This document shows, piece after piece, positions 53,289 through 62,188 of a DNA stretch of 64,000 nt (position 1 is its first letter; each line of letters opens with the position of its first letter). The notes beneath the pieces were generated by a model. The model did no database searches. It was not told where the DNA came from and saw nothing but the letters and a program-made list of their open reading frames with translations. The position numbers and the translations under genes were made by a program. The DNA lies in assembly GCA_009841435.1 (NCBI GenBank), contig VXLW01000120.1:18155-82154 (forward strand), written 5' to 3'. The stretch is from Dehalococcoidia bacterium (GTDB taxonomy: Bacteria; Chloroflexota; Dehalococcoidia; Tepidiformales; Tepidiformaceae).

Positions 53289-54236
53289 CTAGATTCGCCC
53301 CCGCAGCCGGGGGTCGAGGGTATCGCGGACGGAGTCGCCAAACATGTTGAAAGCGAACACCGTGAGCGCCAGAGCGGCGCCAGGGAAGATGGCGAGCCAG
53401 GGAGCGCGCCTGAAGAACTGGCGCGAATCCCCACTCAATTCGGCCCCCCACGACGGTGCGTCAGACCCGATCAGGAAGGAGAGGGTCGCCTCGGTGAGGA
53501 TGGCGGCGGGCAGGCTGATGGTGGTGAGGACGATCATGAGGCCGGTGATGTTGGGCAGGATGTGGCGCAGCATGATGCGGAACTGGCCCGCGCCGATTAG
53601 CGTGGCCGCCTCCACGTATTGCGCGCTGCGCTGCTCCAGCACCGACCCCCGCATGATGCGGAAGGCGCCCGGCATGAAGAAGAACGCGATCGCCAGCACG
53701 CGCGCCAACTCCTCCGCCGGCAGGGCGGGTAAGTCGGGCAGCTTATCCACCAGGACAATGTCCATGATCATTGCTAACAGGAGGGAAGGAACGGCGAAGA
53801 GCATGTCAGCCAGGCGACTCAGGCCGAAGTCGACGGCGCCGGCGAGGAAGCCCGCGATGAGAGCCAGAAGCGTGCCCCCGACCGTCCCCACGAGCACGGT
53901 CGCCATACCGATCTTGAGGGAGATACGACCGCCGTAAAGCACGCTCGACCACAGATCCCTCCCCTGGCGATCGGTGCCGAAGTAGTAGTCACTGTTCGGC
54001 CCGACGAGAACGTGCGGTGTGAACGACTCCAGCGTGTCCGGATTCGTCGTATTCAGGACGGGCGCGGCGCCGGCCATAAACCCGACGATGATGATGACGA
54101 TGACGCCGAGGGCGCCCGCCGGCTCACGGCGGGCCCAGCGCAGCGGATTGAACCGCTGGTGCGGCGGGATCGCGTACTCCTGCTCCAGGAGTGTGCCCGA
54201 TGCCGAGGTGGTGGCCGCTTCCGACGCGTCGCTCAT
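53289..54236 (-). CDS. ABC transporter permease (DppC/OppC-like)
   Basis: 315 residues with ~6 transmembrane helices. The N-terminal 'FNPLRWARREPAGALGVIVII' and 'YYFGTDRQGRDLWSSVLYGGRISL' are typical of DppC. The EAA loop that docks the ATPase is 'EAATLIGAGQFRIMLRHILPN'. It starts 2 nt after the partner permease. Confidence 0.93.
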   Translation of the reverse strand: MSDASEAATTSASGTLLEQEYAIPPHQRFNPLRWARREPAGALGVIVIIIVGFMAGAAPVLNTTNPDTLESFTPHVLVGPNSDYYFGTDRQGRDLWSSVLYGGRISLKIGMATVLVGTVGGTLLALIAGFLAGAVDFGLSRLADMLFAVPSLLLAMIMDIVLVDKLPDLPALPAEELARVLAIAFFFMPGAFRIMRGSVLEQRSAQYVEAATLIGAGQFRIMLRHILPNITGLMIVLTTISLPAAILTEATLSFLIGSDAPSWGAELSGDSRQFFRRAPWLAIFPGAALALTVFAFNMFGDSVRDTLDPRLRGRI

Positions 54237-54238
54237 CG

Positions 54239-55183
54239 CTAGTACCTGATCCGCGGGTCGACGTAGGTGTAGAGGACGTCAACCAGGAGAGTCACGACCA
54301 TGAACATCGCGGCGAAGATCATCGTGACCATGAGGACAGCGGGGTAGTCCCGCGCGATAAGCCGCTCCAGGGCGAAGAGGCCCATCCCGGGAATGGCGAA
54401 GATCTGCTCGGCCACGATGGCTCCGCCGAGGATGGCCCCGAGCTGCAGGCCCACCACCGTAAGCACGGGGATGAGGGCGCTCCGGAAGACGTGCCGGAAG
54501 ATGACGACGCGCTCCCGCAACCCCTTCGCGCGGGCCGTGCGTACGTGGTCCGAGTGGAGCACCTCGAGCATGGCCGAGCGCATGATGCGGGCCGTGTAGG
54601 CCGCCCCCGCATAGGCCAGCACGCCCGCTGGGAAGATGACGATGGCGAGGTTCTTGAGGGGGTCCTCGGTGAAGTCGACCCAGTCCTGGATTGGATTCCA
54701 GTCGAACCACACGAAGGCGTAGATGATGATCAGCGTTCCCGTCCAGAAGTTGGGCACGGAGATGCCGAGGATCGTACCCGCCCTGAGCAGGTAGTCCTCG
54801 GGCTTGTTGCGCCTCACCGCCGAGATCACGCCCACGGGCACGCTGAGGACCGCGGACAGGAGGATCGTCAACAGGCCAACCTCGAGGGTCTTCGGCAGGC
54901 GCTCCTTGACGGAGCCCATGATGGAATCGTGCGGAGGCGTCAGCGACTCGCCGAGGTCACCCACGAAGATGCCGCCAAGCCAGTCCCCGTACTGAACGTA
55001 CCAGGGGCGGTCCAGCCCCAGCCTCTCGCGGGCGACTTCGAGATTGGGGACGTCCGAGATGCTCAGCGCAGCGGAGAAGGAGGCGTCGCCCGGCAGCGTC
55101 CAGATGAGCAGGAAAAGGACCAGGGAGAGAAGCAGCAGCATGAGGGGAATGGCGATGAGGCGGCGGAGGATGTAAGTCCGCAT
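54239..55183 (-). CDS. ABC transporter permease (DppB/OppB-like)
   Basis: 314 residues with six transmembrane helices. 'RTYILRRLIAIPLMLLLLSLVLFLL', 'LGISVPNFWTGTLII' and the EAA loop 'TARAKGLRERVVIFRHVFRSALIPV' are diagnostic of DppB-type permeases. First gene of the transporter. No DppD/DppF ATPase gene follows within the window. Confidence 0.94.
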   Translation of the reverse strand: MRTYILRRLIAIPLMLLLLSLVLFLLIWTLPGDASFSAALSISDVPNLEVARERLGLDRPWYVQYGDWLGGIFVGDLGESLTPPHDSIMGSVKERLPKTLEVGLLTILLSAVLSVPVGVISAVRRNKPEDYLLRAGTILGISVPNFWTGTLIIIYAFVWFDWNPIQDWVDFTEDPLKNLAIVIFPAGVLAYAGAAYTARIMRSAMLEVLHSDHVRTARAKGLRERVVIFRHVFRSALIPVLTVVGLQLGAILGGAIVAEQIFAIPGMGLFALERLIARDYPAVLMVTMIFAAMFMVVTLLVDVLYTYVDPRIRY

Positions 55184-55278
55184 GTCTCCCCCTCACGCTC
55201 CCCGGCCAGCGATCGCTGACCACAAGGCGCGGCGATTCTGGCGGATGCGCATAGCGCTTGGCAATACGTCGGGAGCGG

Positions 55279-55686
55279 CTAGGCCCCCGCGCGGAGAGCC
55301 CTCCACCAGTCCTGAACGTCGGGCTGGAAGTTGGCGTGGTACTGCTTCTGCAGGTCGTTTGCGCCCTCGAAGAGGGGCTCGGTGTCGGTGGTCGCGAGGT
55401 CGGAGGCGCTGGGAACGGGGTCGATCCACTCGAGCTGGATGCCCTCGATCACCTCGCCCAGGCCGGAGTCCTCGTGGTGGGGGCTGGCCTGGTGCTCGAT
55501 GAAGCCGTTGTAGCTGTTGAAGGAGAGCAGGCCGTAATAGGAGCCCTTCTCCGCGCCGCGCCAGAACTCGTAGCGGCGGACGTTCGACTCGTTGGCGTGG
55601 GTATCGCGCCAGAGCTCGCCTTCGAGCTCCTCGAAGCGGGCTTCCTTGCCTTCCTTGATCTTGATGTGGGCGAGGATGGTGGCCAT
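55279..55686 (-). CDS. ABM-like (dimeric alpha/beta barrel) protein
   Basis: 135 residues: 'ILAHIKIKEGKEARFEELEGELWRDTHANE' then 'YEFWRGAEKGSYYGLLSFNSYNGFIEHQASPHHED' fits the antibiotic-biosynthesis monooxygenase-like fold. Function unknown; it could be a small oxygenase, isomerase or structural barrel. AGAGAAACGA precedes ATG 55686. It is upstream of the dpp genes and downstream of a P450 on the same strand. Confidence 0.7.
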   Translation of the reverse strand: MATILAHIKIKEGKEARFEELEGELWRDTHANESNVRRYEFWRGAEKGSYYGLLSFNSYNGFIEHQASPHHEDSGLGEVIEGIQLEWIDPVPSASDLATTDTEPLFEGANDLQKQYHANFQPDVQDWWRALRAGA

Positions 55687-55850
55687 TCGTTTCTCTGGGC
55701 CGGCTGGATTTGGCGGGTCCGGGCGACTATCGCCGCGAGGGGAGCACGCCTGCGCCGCGCGGGCATGATAGAGGGTTGCACCTGCCCCCGCGCGGCCTCA
55801 ATCAGCCCTCGCGGCGGAGGTCAGTGGGGAGGGAACCACTACTGCCGGAC

Positions 55851-57170
55851 TCAGGAAACGTCGAACTCGATCTCCAGGTGGGTGACGCCGCGGACGCCGC
55901 CCTTGCCCGGGGGCGGGAAGACGATGCCGTCGTTGGGGACGTCCTTGAGGCGCGGGTTCTTGAGGACCTGGAGGAGCATCTTGCCAGCCATGACGGCCTC
56001 CTGACGGGCCATGGCGTAGCCCATGCAGAAGTGGCGCTCCTGGCCGAAGCCGAGGTGGCTGGCGACGCCATCCTGCCAGTAGCCGACGCGCAGCTCCTTC
56101 CCGAAGTAGAGGTCGTCGCGGAAGATGTTGAACTTGTCGGGATCCTTGAAGACGCGCTCGTCCCGGTTGCCGGAGCCGAGGCAGAGGGCCACGTTGGCAC
56201 CGTAGGGAATGACGCGGTTGCCGAGCTCGGTCTCGCGGGTGGCGCGGCGCGGCTGGTAGTGATTGGAGCCATCGAAGCGGAGCATCTCGGTGAAGACGCG
56301 GTCCATCAGCTCGGGGTCGTCGCGGACGGCCTCGTACTGCTCGTAGTTGCTGAGCAGGTTCCACCACATGGAGTCGATGGCCTTGTGGGTGGTGTCGCCG
56401 CCGCCGACGAGGAGGAGGGCGACGAACGACTTGATCTGGTGGTCGGTCATCATCTCGCCGGACATCTCGGCCGTGACGAACTTGGAGATGAGGTCGGTCC
56501 GGGGGTTGGCGCGGCGGTCGGCGATGATGGGCGTGAGGTAGTCGTGCAGCGCGAACTTCGCCTTTTCGGCGGAGCGGAAGTAGGCGCGCCCGTAGCCCAT
56601 GCCGGCGAAGAGGGTGTTGTAGATGCTCTCGAAGTAGTCGAAGTCCTCGCGGGGGAGGCCGAGCATCCCGGCGATGACGCGGATGGGGAAACGCTGGCTG
56701 AACTGCGTGACGAGGTCGATCTCGCCCTGCCTGGAGATGCCGGCGGCAAGGTCCTCGGCAGCCTCTTGCGAGAACTGCTCGATCATTTCGGCGGCGGTCT
56801 CTTCGATGACGGGGAGCCAGGTGACCAGCTTCTTGCCGACGAACTCACCGGCGACGATGCCACGGCTCCAGCGGTGCTCGGGGCCTTCGCCCATATCGAG
56901 GATGGTCTCGCCGAGGGGCGACTCGGAGCCGAAGTCGTACTTGCCCTGCATGTCGTACACGCCGCGGGTGAAGTCGCCGCCGGGACGGCTGCGCTTGTAG
57001 GCGTCCCAGATGTCCTCGTAGCGGCTGACGAAGAAGCGGTTCTGGAGGCGGTCGTGGTAGACGGGCTCCCAGTCGCGGATCTTCTTGTAGAGGGGGAAGG
57101 GGTCGAGGCGGTGGTCCTCGGTGAGGAACTCGCCGGGTTCGATGATGGGGGCTTCAGTTGGAGCCGTCAT
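55851..57170 (-). CDS. Cytochrome P450 (first of pair)
   Basis: 439 residues. I-helix 'VGGGDTTHKAIDS', ExxR 'EMLR', and heme loop 'FGQERHFCMG' with Cys382. The canonical FxxGxHxCxG has Glu where Gly is normal (FGQERHFC). An insertion 'FRDDLYFGKELRVGY' just before the heme loop is shared with the second P450. Such enzymes hydroxylate hydrophobic substrates with electrons from a redox partner. Start ATG 57170; the frame extends farther upstream but the first 75 codons do not look like P450. Confidence 0.9.
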   Translation of the reverse strand: MTAPTEAPIIEPGEFLTEDHRLDPFPLYKKIRDWEPVYHDRLQNRFFVSRYEDIWDAYKRSRPGGDFTRGVYDMQGKYDFGSESPLGETILDMGEGPEHRWSRGIVAGEFVGKKLVTWLPVIEETAAEMIEQFSQEAAEDLAAGISRQGEIDLVTQFSQRFPIRVIAGMLGLPREDFDYFESIYNTLFAGMGYGRAYFRSAEKAKFALHDYLTPIIADRRANPRTDLISKFVTAEMSGEMMTDHQIKSFVALLLVGGGDTTHKAIDSMWWNLLSNYEQYEAVRDDPELMDRVFTEMLRFDGSNHYQPRRATRETELGNRVIPYGANVALCLGSGNRDERVFKDPDKFNIFRDDLYFGKELRVGYWQDGVASHLGFGQERHFCMGYAMARQEAVMAGKMLLQVLKNPRLKDVPNDGIVFPPPGKGGVRGVTHLEIEFDVS

Positions 57171-57318
57171 GGTGGCCTCGCCGCAGGGGGATGGTCTTGC
57201 AAGCGAGTCTAGGCCGCTCGCGGGGCGTGTCAACGGACGGTGAGGGGGGATCGGGGTCTTGCGAAGGCTCAGCGGGCGGTCCATCCTCCGCGACAACCGG
57301 AAACAGGAGCGAATTGCG

Positions 57319-57870
57319 ATGTCGGACGAGCTTGCGGAACTACGCGCGCGGGTCGCCCGCCTGGAGGCGGAGCGAGCGGTGATCAGCACCTTCAACGAGT
57401 ACTTCTACAACATGGATATCGGCTACACGGACGGCATCCTGGACGTGTTCCACGAGGACGCGGTGCTGGACGTGATCAACTTCCCGCCGGGGACGATGGA
57501 TGACCTCAAGTTCGAGGGCCGAGAGGCGATACGCGAGCTGTACGGGCCGCACTCGAGCGCGGAGCCGACGCTCTCGGGCGGGCACCACTCGGCGAACGTG
57601 CAGGTGAACGTGGCGGAGGACTGCTCGAGCGCGGAGCTGAGCGCCTACTTCATGACATCGGGCGGGCACGGGGGCCTTGGCGGTGGCCTGTACCAGGGGA
57701 CCTTCGTGCCGGACGGCGACAAGTGGCGCATCTCGCACTACCGCATCATCAGCAACTGGGGCTGGTCGCCGGACGAGTGGACGAAGCGGACGGAGTCGCT
57801 GCCGGCGAGCAAGGCGAAGCGGGGCGGCAAGCCGCCGGTTTACGAGTTCCCGAAGCAGCCGGTTGGCTAG
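57319..57870 (+). CDS. SnoaL-like domain protein
   Basis: 183 residues: a short N-terminal coiled coil ('ELAELRARVARLEAERAVIS') then a SnoaL_4-like domain ('FNEYFYNMDIGYTDGILDVFHEDAVLDV', 'HHSANVQVNVAEDC', 'WRISHYRIISNWGW'). Similar proteins include dehydratases and hydroxylase-associated subunits. AGGAG precedes ATG 57319. Divergent from the first P450, head of the plus-strand cluster. Confidence 0.78.
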   Translation: MSDELAELRARVARLEAERAVISTFNEYFYNMDIGYTDGILDVFHEDAVLDVINFPPGTMDDLKFEGREAIRELYGPHSSAEPTLSGGHHSANVQVNVAEDCSSAELSAYFMTSGGHGGLGGGLYQGTFVPDGDKWRISHYRIISNWGWSPDEWTKRTESLPASKAKRGGKPPVYEFPKQPVG

Positions 57871-57980
57871 GGGAGGAGAGAGCGCCGCTGGCGCGTCGCT
57901 GAGTCGGGAGGTTCGCCTCTCGTTCCCGACAGCCGCGCTACACTTGCGCGCGGCCCGACGTGGGCCGCGGAGGTGGCGCT

Positions 57981-58424
57981 ATGCCGATGTCCCGTGAGGA
58001 GATGGATGCGTTCCTGGCAGAACCCAGGAACGCGATCGTGGCGACGGTGAACCCGGACGGGTTCCCCCAGTTGACGCCGATCTGGTTCCACTGGGAGGAC
58101 GGGACGGTCTACTTCAGCACGACCGCGCCGCGCCTGAAGACGAGGAACCTGGAGCGCGACGGGCGCGTCTCCATCTGCGTCGATGAGCCGGGCGACCCGG
58201 ACCAGCGCACGGTGGTGCTGGCGGCGGAGTCCTGCACGATCACGCCCGGTCTGGGGACGGTGACGGAGACGATCGCGCGCAAGTACGGCGGCGAGAACTG
58301 GGAGACCAGCTACGAGCACATCGCGAACACGCCGGATCGCGTGGTGGTGTCGTACAAGCCCACCCGGATCCTGACCTGGAGCTCGTCGGCGGACCGGCGG
58401 GAGCACGTCCAGAAGAACCGCTAG
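57981..58424 (+). CDS. PPOX-class (split-barrel) flavin/F420-type protein
   Basis: 147 residues: 'AFLAEPRNAIVATVNPDGFPQLTPIWFHWEDGTVYFSTTAPRLKTRNLERDGRVSICVDEPGDP' pattern, typical of F420-/FMN-binding split-barrel oxidoreductases. Cofactor (F420 or FMN/heme) cannot be told from sequence by eye. GGAGG 7 nt before ATG 57981. Confidence 0.83.
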   Translation: MPMSREEMDAFLAEPRNAIVATVNPDGFPQLTPIWFHWEDGTVYFSTTAPRLKTRNLERDGRVSICVDEPGDPDQRTVVLAAESCTITPGLGTVTETIARKYGGENWETSYEHIANTPDRVVVSYKPTRILTWSSSADRREHVQKNR

Positions 58425-58533
58425 GCACCGGTGGTCGGTGGTGGGCCGCCATGCGGGGGGGCGTTGAGGCTCGTAGGATGCGCGTGCATCGCGCTCCGTG
58501 ATACGCAGCGGCGGGCGCGAGCCGGAGGCTGTC

Positions 58534-59355
58534 ATGGGATTTCTTGATGGGAAGGTGGCGCTCGTGACGGGTGCCGCCGAAGGACTCGGCGTCGCCTTTG
58601 CGAACGCCGCGGCGGCGGCGGGCGCGAAGGTCGCCATCTGCGACATTCGCGAGAACGTCGACGAGCGCGCGAGCCAGATCGGCGACGCGCACGGGGTCGA
58701 GACGGCCTCGTTCCACGCGGACACGGGCGTCCCGGAGGACTGCTGGCGCGTGGTCGACAGCACGATGGAGCGGTTCGGGCGGATCGACGTGCTGATCAAC
58801 AACGCGGGCACGATCGCGATGACCTCGCCGACGGACCCGCTGGACAAGTCGATCGCCGACTACGACCTCGTGATGAACGTGAACAACCGCGCCTACTACC
58901 TGTTCGCGCGGGCGGTCTGGCCGATCATGCAGGAGCAGGGCGGGGGCGAGATCGTGAACATCGCCACCGACCACATCTTCACGCAGAAGAACCGGCCCAC
59001 GGGCGGCGGCTGGGTGATGGACACCTACGACGCCTCGAAGTGGGGCCTGAACGGGTTCCTGCTGAGCTGGTCGAAGGCGGGCGAGCCGCACAACATCCGC
59101 GTGAACGGCATCTGCCTTGGGGCGACGGACTCGCACATGCTGCGGGGGTTCACGGGCGAGGAGAACCTGACACCCGAGGTGATCGCGAGCTGGATGAAGC
59201 CGGCGGACGTTGCGCAGGTGGTGATGGACCTGATCGAAGACGGGCGCAGCGGCTACAACATTCCGGTCTGGGTCGACGACCCGGTGGTCCTGACACCCCA
59301 GACCGACGACTTCTCCCTGAAGGTCGGCGTCATGAAGTCGGCCTTCGAGGCGTAG
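58534..59355 (+). CDS. Short-chain dehydrogenase/reductase (first of tandem)
   Basis: 273 residues. NAD(P) loop 'TGAAEGLG', 'NNAG' and active site 'YDASKWG' are present. The usual catalytic Ser in the NISS strand is Thr: 'VNIATDHIF'. The tandem paralogue shows the same TDHI sequence, so it is a lineage feature. ATG 58534 with GGAGG 5 nt upstream. Co-transcribed with the next SDR (9-nt gap) and P450. Confidence 0.9.
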   Translation: MGFLDGKVALVTGAAEGLGVAFANAAAAAGAKVAICDIRENVDERASQIGDAHGVETASFHADTGVPEDCWRVVDSTMERFGRIDVLINNAGTIAMTSPTDPLDKSIADYDLVMNVNNRAYYLFARAVWPIMQEQGGGEIVNIATDHIFTQKNRPTGGGWVMDTYDASKWGLNGFLLSWSKAGEPHNIRVNGICLGATDSHMLRGFTGEENLTPEVIASWMKPADVAQVVMDLIEDGRSGYNIPVWVDDPVVLTPQTDDFSLKVGVMKSAFEA

Positions 59356-59364
59356 GAGGACAGC

Positions 59365-60234
59365 ATGGGATTCCTGGACGGAAAGGTCGGAGTCGTGACG
59401 GGGGCGGCGCAGGGGCTGGGGACGGCCTACGCGCGGGCGCTCGCGAGCGAGGGGGCGGACGTCGCGGTGTGCGACGTGAAGCCGGAGGTGAGCGCGGTCG
59501 CGGACGAGATCGCGGCAACCTCGGGGCAGACCGTACGGGCGTACCCGTGCGACGTCTCGGACACGGAGGCGGTGCGCGGCTTCGTCGATGCGGTCCTGCG
59601 GGACTTCGGCGGGGTCGACGTGGTCGTCATGAACGCGGGCATCTACGGGTCGACGCCCATGGATCTGCCGCGCGAGGAAGCGCTGTCGGAGTACCAGCGC
59701 TTCATGGACACGAACGTGAAGAGCATCTACGTGCTGGAGCGGGCATTCGCGCCCTCGCTGGTGGAGCGGGAGGGCGACATCGTCGTGATCTCGACGGACC
59801 ACATCCTGCCTCCGCTGGAGCCGGGAGGGACGCGCGGGGGGCCGTCGACGGACCTGTACGACGCCTCGAAGTGGGTGCTGAACGGGTACATCCAGGCGTG
59901 GGCGCTGGGGTTCGCGGCGAACGGCCAGAACGTTCGCGTGAACGGCATCGCCATGGGGGCGACGGACACGCCGATGCTGCGGGGCGTCTTCCCGGGCGGC
60001 AGCCCCCCGGACGACGTTGTGGCGGGCTGGATGACGCCGGCGCAGCAGGGGCAGCTCATGCTCGACCTGCTGCAGGACGGGCGCACGGGCGACCTGATCT
60101 CGTCGGAGCCGGGACACCCGGTCGAGCTGCCGCCACGGTCGGGGATGGGGCAGCCCGTCTCGAACCTGCCGGCGGAGCAGTTCCACCACGGTTTGATGGG
60201 CCTCGAGCCCGCGATCTGGGAGCCGCCGAGCTAG
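59365..60234 (+). CDS. Short-chain dehydrogenase/reductase (second of tandem)
   Basis: 289 residues, clearly paralogous to the preceding SDR: same opening (MGFLDGKV), 'TGAAQGLG', 'MNAGIYGSTP' (NNAG variant), 'VISTDHILPP' and 'YDASKWVLNGY'. Start 9 nt after its neighbour. It probably acts on a related alcohol or ketone intermediate; substrate unknown. P450 follows at 13 nt. Confidence 0.9.
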   Translation: MGFLDGKVGVVTGAAQGLGTAYARALASEGADVAVCDVKPEVSAVADEIAATSGQTVRAYPCDVSDTEAVRGFVDAVLRDFGGVDVVVMNAGIYGSTPMDLPREEALSEYQRFMDTNVKSIYVLERAFAPSLVEREGDIVVISTDHILPPLEPGGTRGGPSTDLYDASKWVLNGYIQAWALGFAANGQNVRVNGIAMGATDTPMLRGVFPGGSPPDDVVAGWMTPAQQGQLMLDLLQDGRTGDLISSEPGHPVELPPRSGMGQPVSNLPAEQFHHGLMGLEPAIWEPPS

Positions 60235-60247
60235 CGGGAGGGACACG

Positions 60248-61513
60248 ATGACGGCCGTGAGCTTCGACCCGGCGGTGTTCGACACGCCGGAGTACTGGCG
60301 TGACCCGTATCCGCACCTGAAGGTGCTGCGGGACCACTTCCCCGTGTACCACGACGAGATGCACGGGCTCTGGTACATCACCCGCTACGACGACGTCTGC
60401 AACGCCTTCAAGGACAACGTGCACTACTCGAGCAAGAACCTGGAGCGCTCGATGGCGCTGGTGTTCGGCACGACGATGATGCAGTTCGACGCAGAAGAGC
60501 ACACCAAGCGGCGGAACATCGTGGCGCCGGAGTTCTCGGGCCGTCGCATGGACCCGCTGATCCCGATCATCGAGAAGAACACTCAGGACCTCGTGGACCG
60601 GATCACGGCGCAGGCGGCGGAGCGGCTGGCGCAAGGGTTCGCGGACAAGGGCGAGGTGGAGCTGATCGACGCGTTCAGCTCGCGGCTGCCGGTGATGGTA
60701 ATCATCGACATGCTGGGTCTGCCGCAGAAGGACCATGACCTCTTCCACGAGTGGTACCCGGCGATGATGGCGGGCCTGACGGGCACGCCGGAGCAGCGCA
60801 CGTACGGCATCGAGTGCAACCAGCAGTTCCACGCCTACATCGACAAGCTGGTGGACGAGCGCAGCGTGAACCCGGGCGAGGACCTGATCTCGAAGCTCTG
60901 CACCGCGGAGGTAGACGGGGCGCGGATGTCGAAGGAAGACATCAAGGCGTTCTCAAGCCTGTTGCTGGTGGCGGGCGGGGAGACGACGGACAAGGCAATC
61001 GGGAACATGTGGGTACACATGATGGAGAACCCGGATCAGTTCGCGGAGGTGAAGCGCGACCCGGAGCTTTTCGACCGCGTATTCACGGAGACGATGCGGA
61101 TAACGCCGCCGGCGGGGAGCCAGCAGCGGGACGTGATCGAGCCGGTGGAGCTGTACGGCCAGACGATCCCGGTGGGGGCGGAGGCGCACTTCTCGATATT
61201 CGCGGCGAACCACGACGAGCGCGTGTTCGACCACCCGGACGACTTCGACATCTTCCGGGACGACCTCTACTTCGGACGGGAGCTACGTTCGGGGTACTTC
61301 GAGGGCGGCCGCGCCGGGCACCTCGGCTTCGGGCTGGGCAAGCACTTCTGCGTGGGCTACCAGCTGGCGCGCTCGGAGGCAGTCATCGGCTCGAAGGCGC
61401 TGCTGCAAGCGATGGGGAACCCCCGCGTGAAGGCGGGCGGGGCGGCGCACATCCAGGTGGCCGGCCCGATGAACGAGCAGCCTCGCCTGGACCTCGAGTT
61501 TGAGGTGGTCTGA
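60248..61513 (+). CDS. Cytochrome P450 (second of pair)
   Basis: 421 residues. I-helix 'VAGGETTDKAIGN', ExxR 'ETMR', and canonical heme loop 'FGLGKHFCVG' with Cys368. It shares with the first P450 the insertion 'FDIFRDDLYFGRELRSGY' before the heme loop, so the two belong to one subfamily. Co-transcribed with two SDRs, suggesting hydroxylation followed by oxidation of the alcohol. Confidence 0.93.
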   Translation: MTAVSFDPAVFDTPEYWRDPYPHLKVLRDHFPVYHDEMHGLWYITRYDDVCNAFKDNVHYSSKNLERSMALVFGTTMMQFDAEEHTKRRNIVAPEFSGRRMDPLIPIIEKNTQDLVDRITAQAAERLAQGFADKGEVELIDAFSSRLPVMVIIDMLGLPQKDHDLFHEWYPAMMAGLTGTPEQRTYGIECNQQFHAYIDKLVDERSVNPGEDLISKLCTAEVDGARMSKEDIKAFSSLLLVAGGETTDKAIGNMWVHMMENPDQFAEVKRDPELFDRVFTETMRITPPAGSQQRDVIEPVELYGQTIPVGAEAHFSIFAANHDERVFDHPDDFDIFRDDLYFGRELRSGYFEGGRAGHLGFGLGKHFCVGYQLARSEAVIGSKALLQAMGNPRVKAGGAAHIQVAGPMNEQPRLDLEFEVV

Positions 61514-61528
61514 GGGAGACTCCGCTCC

Positions 61529-62122
61529 CTAGCGCGCGTCCGGGTCGAGGCCGCGACGCTCGCGCTCGGTGCGCATGCGGACGGCGTCGGACTCGAGGCG
61601 CGGGCCGCGCTCCTCGTCGGTGAGGGTACCGGCGACGTCCTTCCCGGACTTGGCGCTGTCGAAGGTGATCCACTTCTCGGGCGTGGCCTCGATGATGATG
61701 CGCAGAGGCGAGTCGAGGCGCTCGACGAAGTCGTCCTCGGCGGCCTTGTCGTCGGGGTTGGCCTTGTGCGCGAGGGCGCGATAGAACCAGTCCTTGGTCT
61801 CCTGGTCCTCGCGCACGATGGCGCGGCACTTGGCGGTGGCGGCGCCGCGCGGAGAGTCGGGGCTCTGGGCGGAGATGCCACTGACGGCGACTGAGACGCG
61901 GCCATCGCGGCGGATGGCGGCGACGCGGTGGCGGTGCGCCGCGCACGTGATCCAGAACTTGCCGTCCTTCCAGACGAAGGAGTGGTAGACGCCGACGGGC
62001 CAGCCGTCCTTGGTGCCCCACATGAGGATGCACTCGCTGGCGTCGTTCATGAGCTGGTCGATCTGCTCGTCGCTATAGGGGTAGACGGAAACGACCTCGT
62101 GGTCGCGCATACCTTCGGACAT
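61529..62122 (-). CDS. PPOX-like pyridoxamine-phosphate-oxidase-fold protein
   Basis: 197 residues: 'ASECILMWGTKDGWPVGVYHSFVWKDGKFWITCAAHRHRVAAIRRDGRVSVAVSG' pattern of split-barrel flavoproteins, and a long C-terminal Arg/Glu-rich tail. GGGAGG precedes ATG 62122. Cofactor and reaction unknown. Convergent with the second P450 and 66 nt after the third SDR. Confidence 0.75.
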   Translation of the reverse strand: MSEGMRDHEVVSVYPYSDEQIDQLMNDASECILMWGTKDGWPVGVYHSFVWKDGKFWITCAAHRHRVAAIRRDGRVSVAVSGISAQSPDSPRGAATAKCRAIVREDQETKDWFYRALAHKANPDDKAAEDDFVERLDSPLRIIIEATPEKWITFDSAKSGKDVAGTLTDEERGPRLESDAVRMRTERERRGLDPDAR

Positions 62123-62188
62123 GGATGAACCTCCCTGCAGTCAGGCGGGTACGGTAGCCAGCCGGGGGCCAGTCCGCAAAGGGACGGC

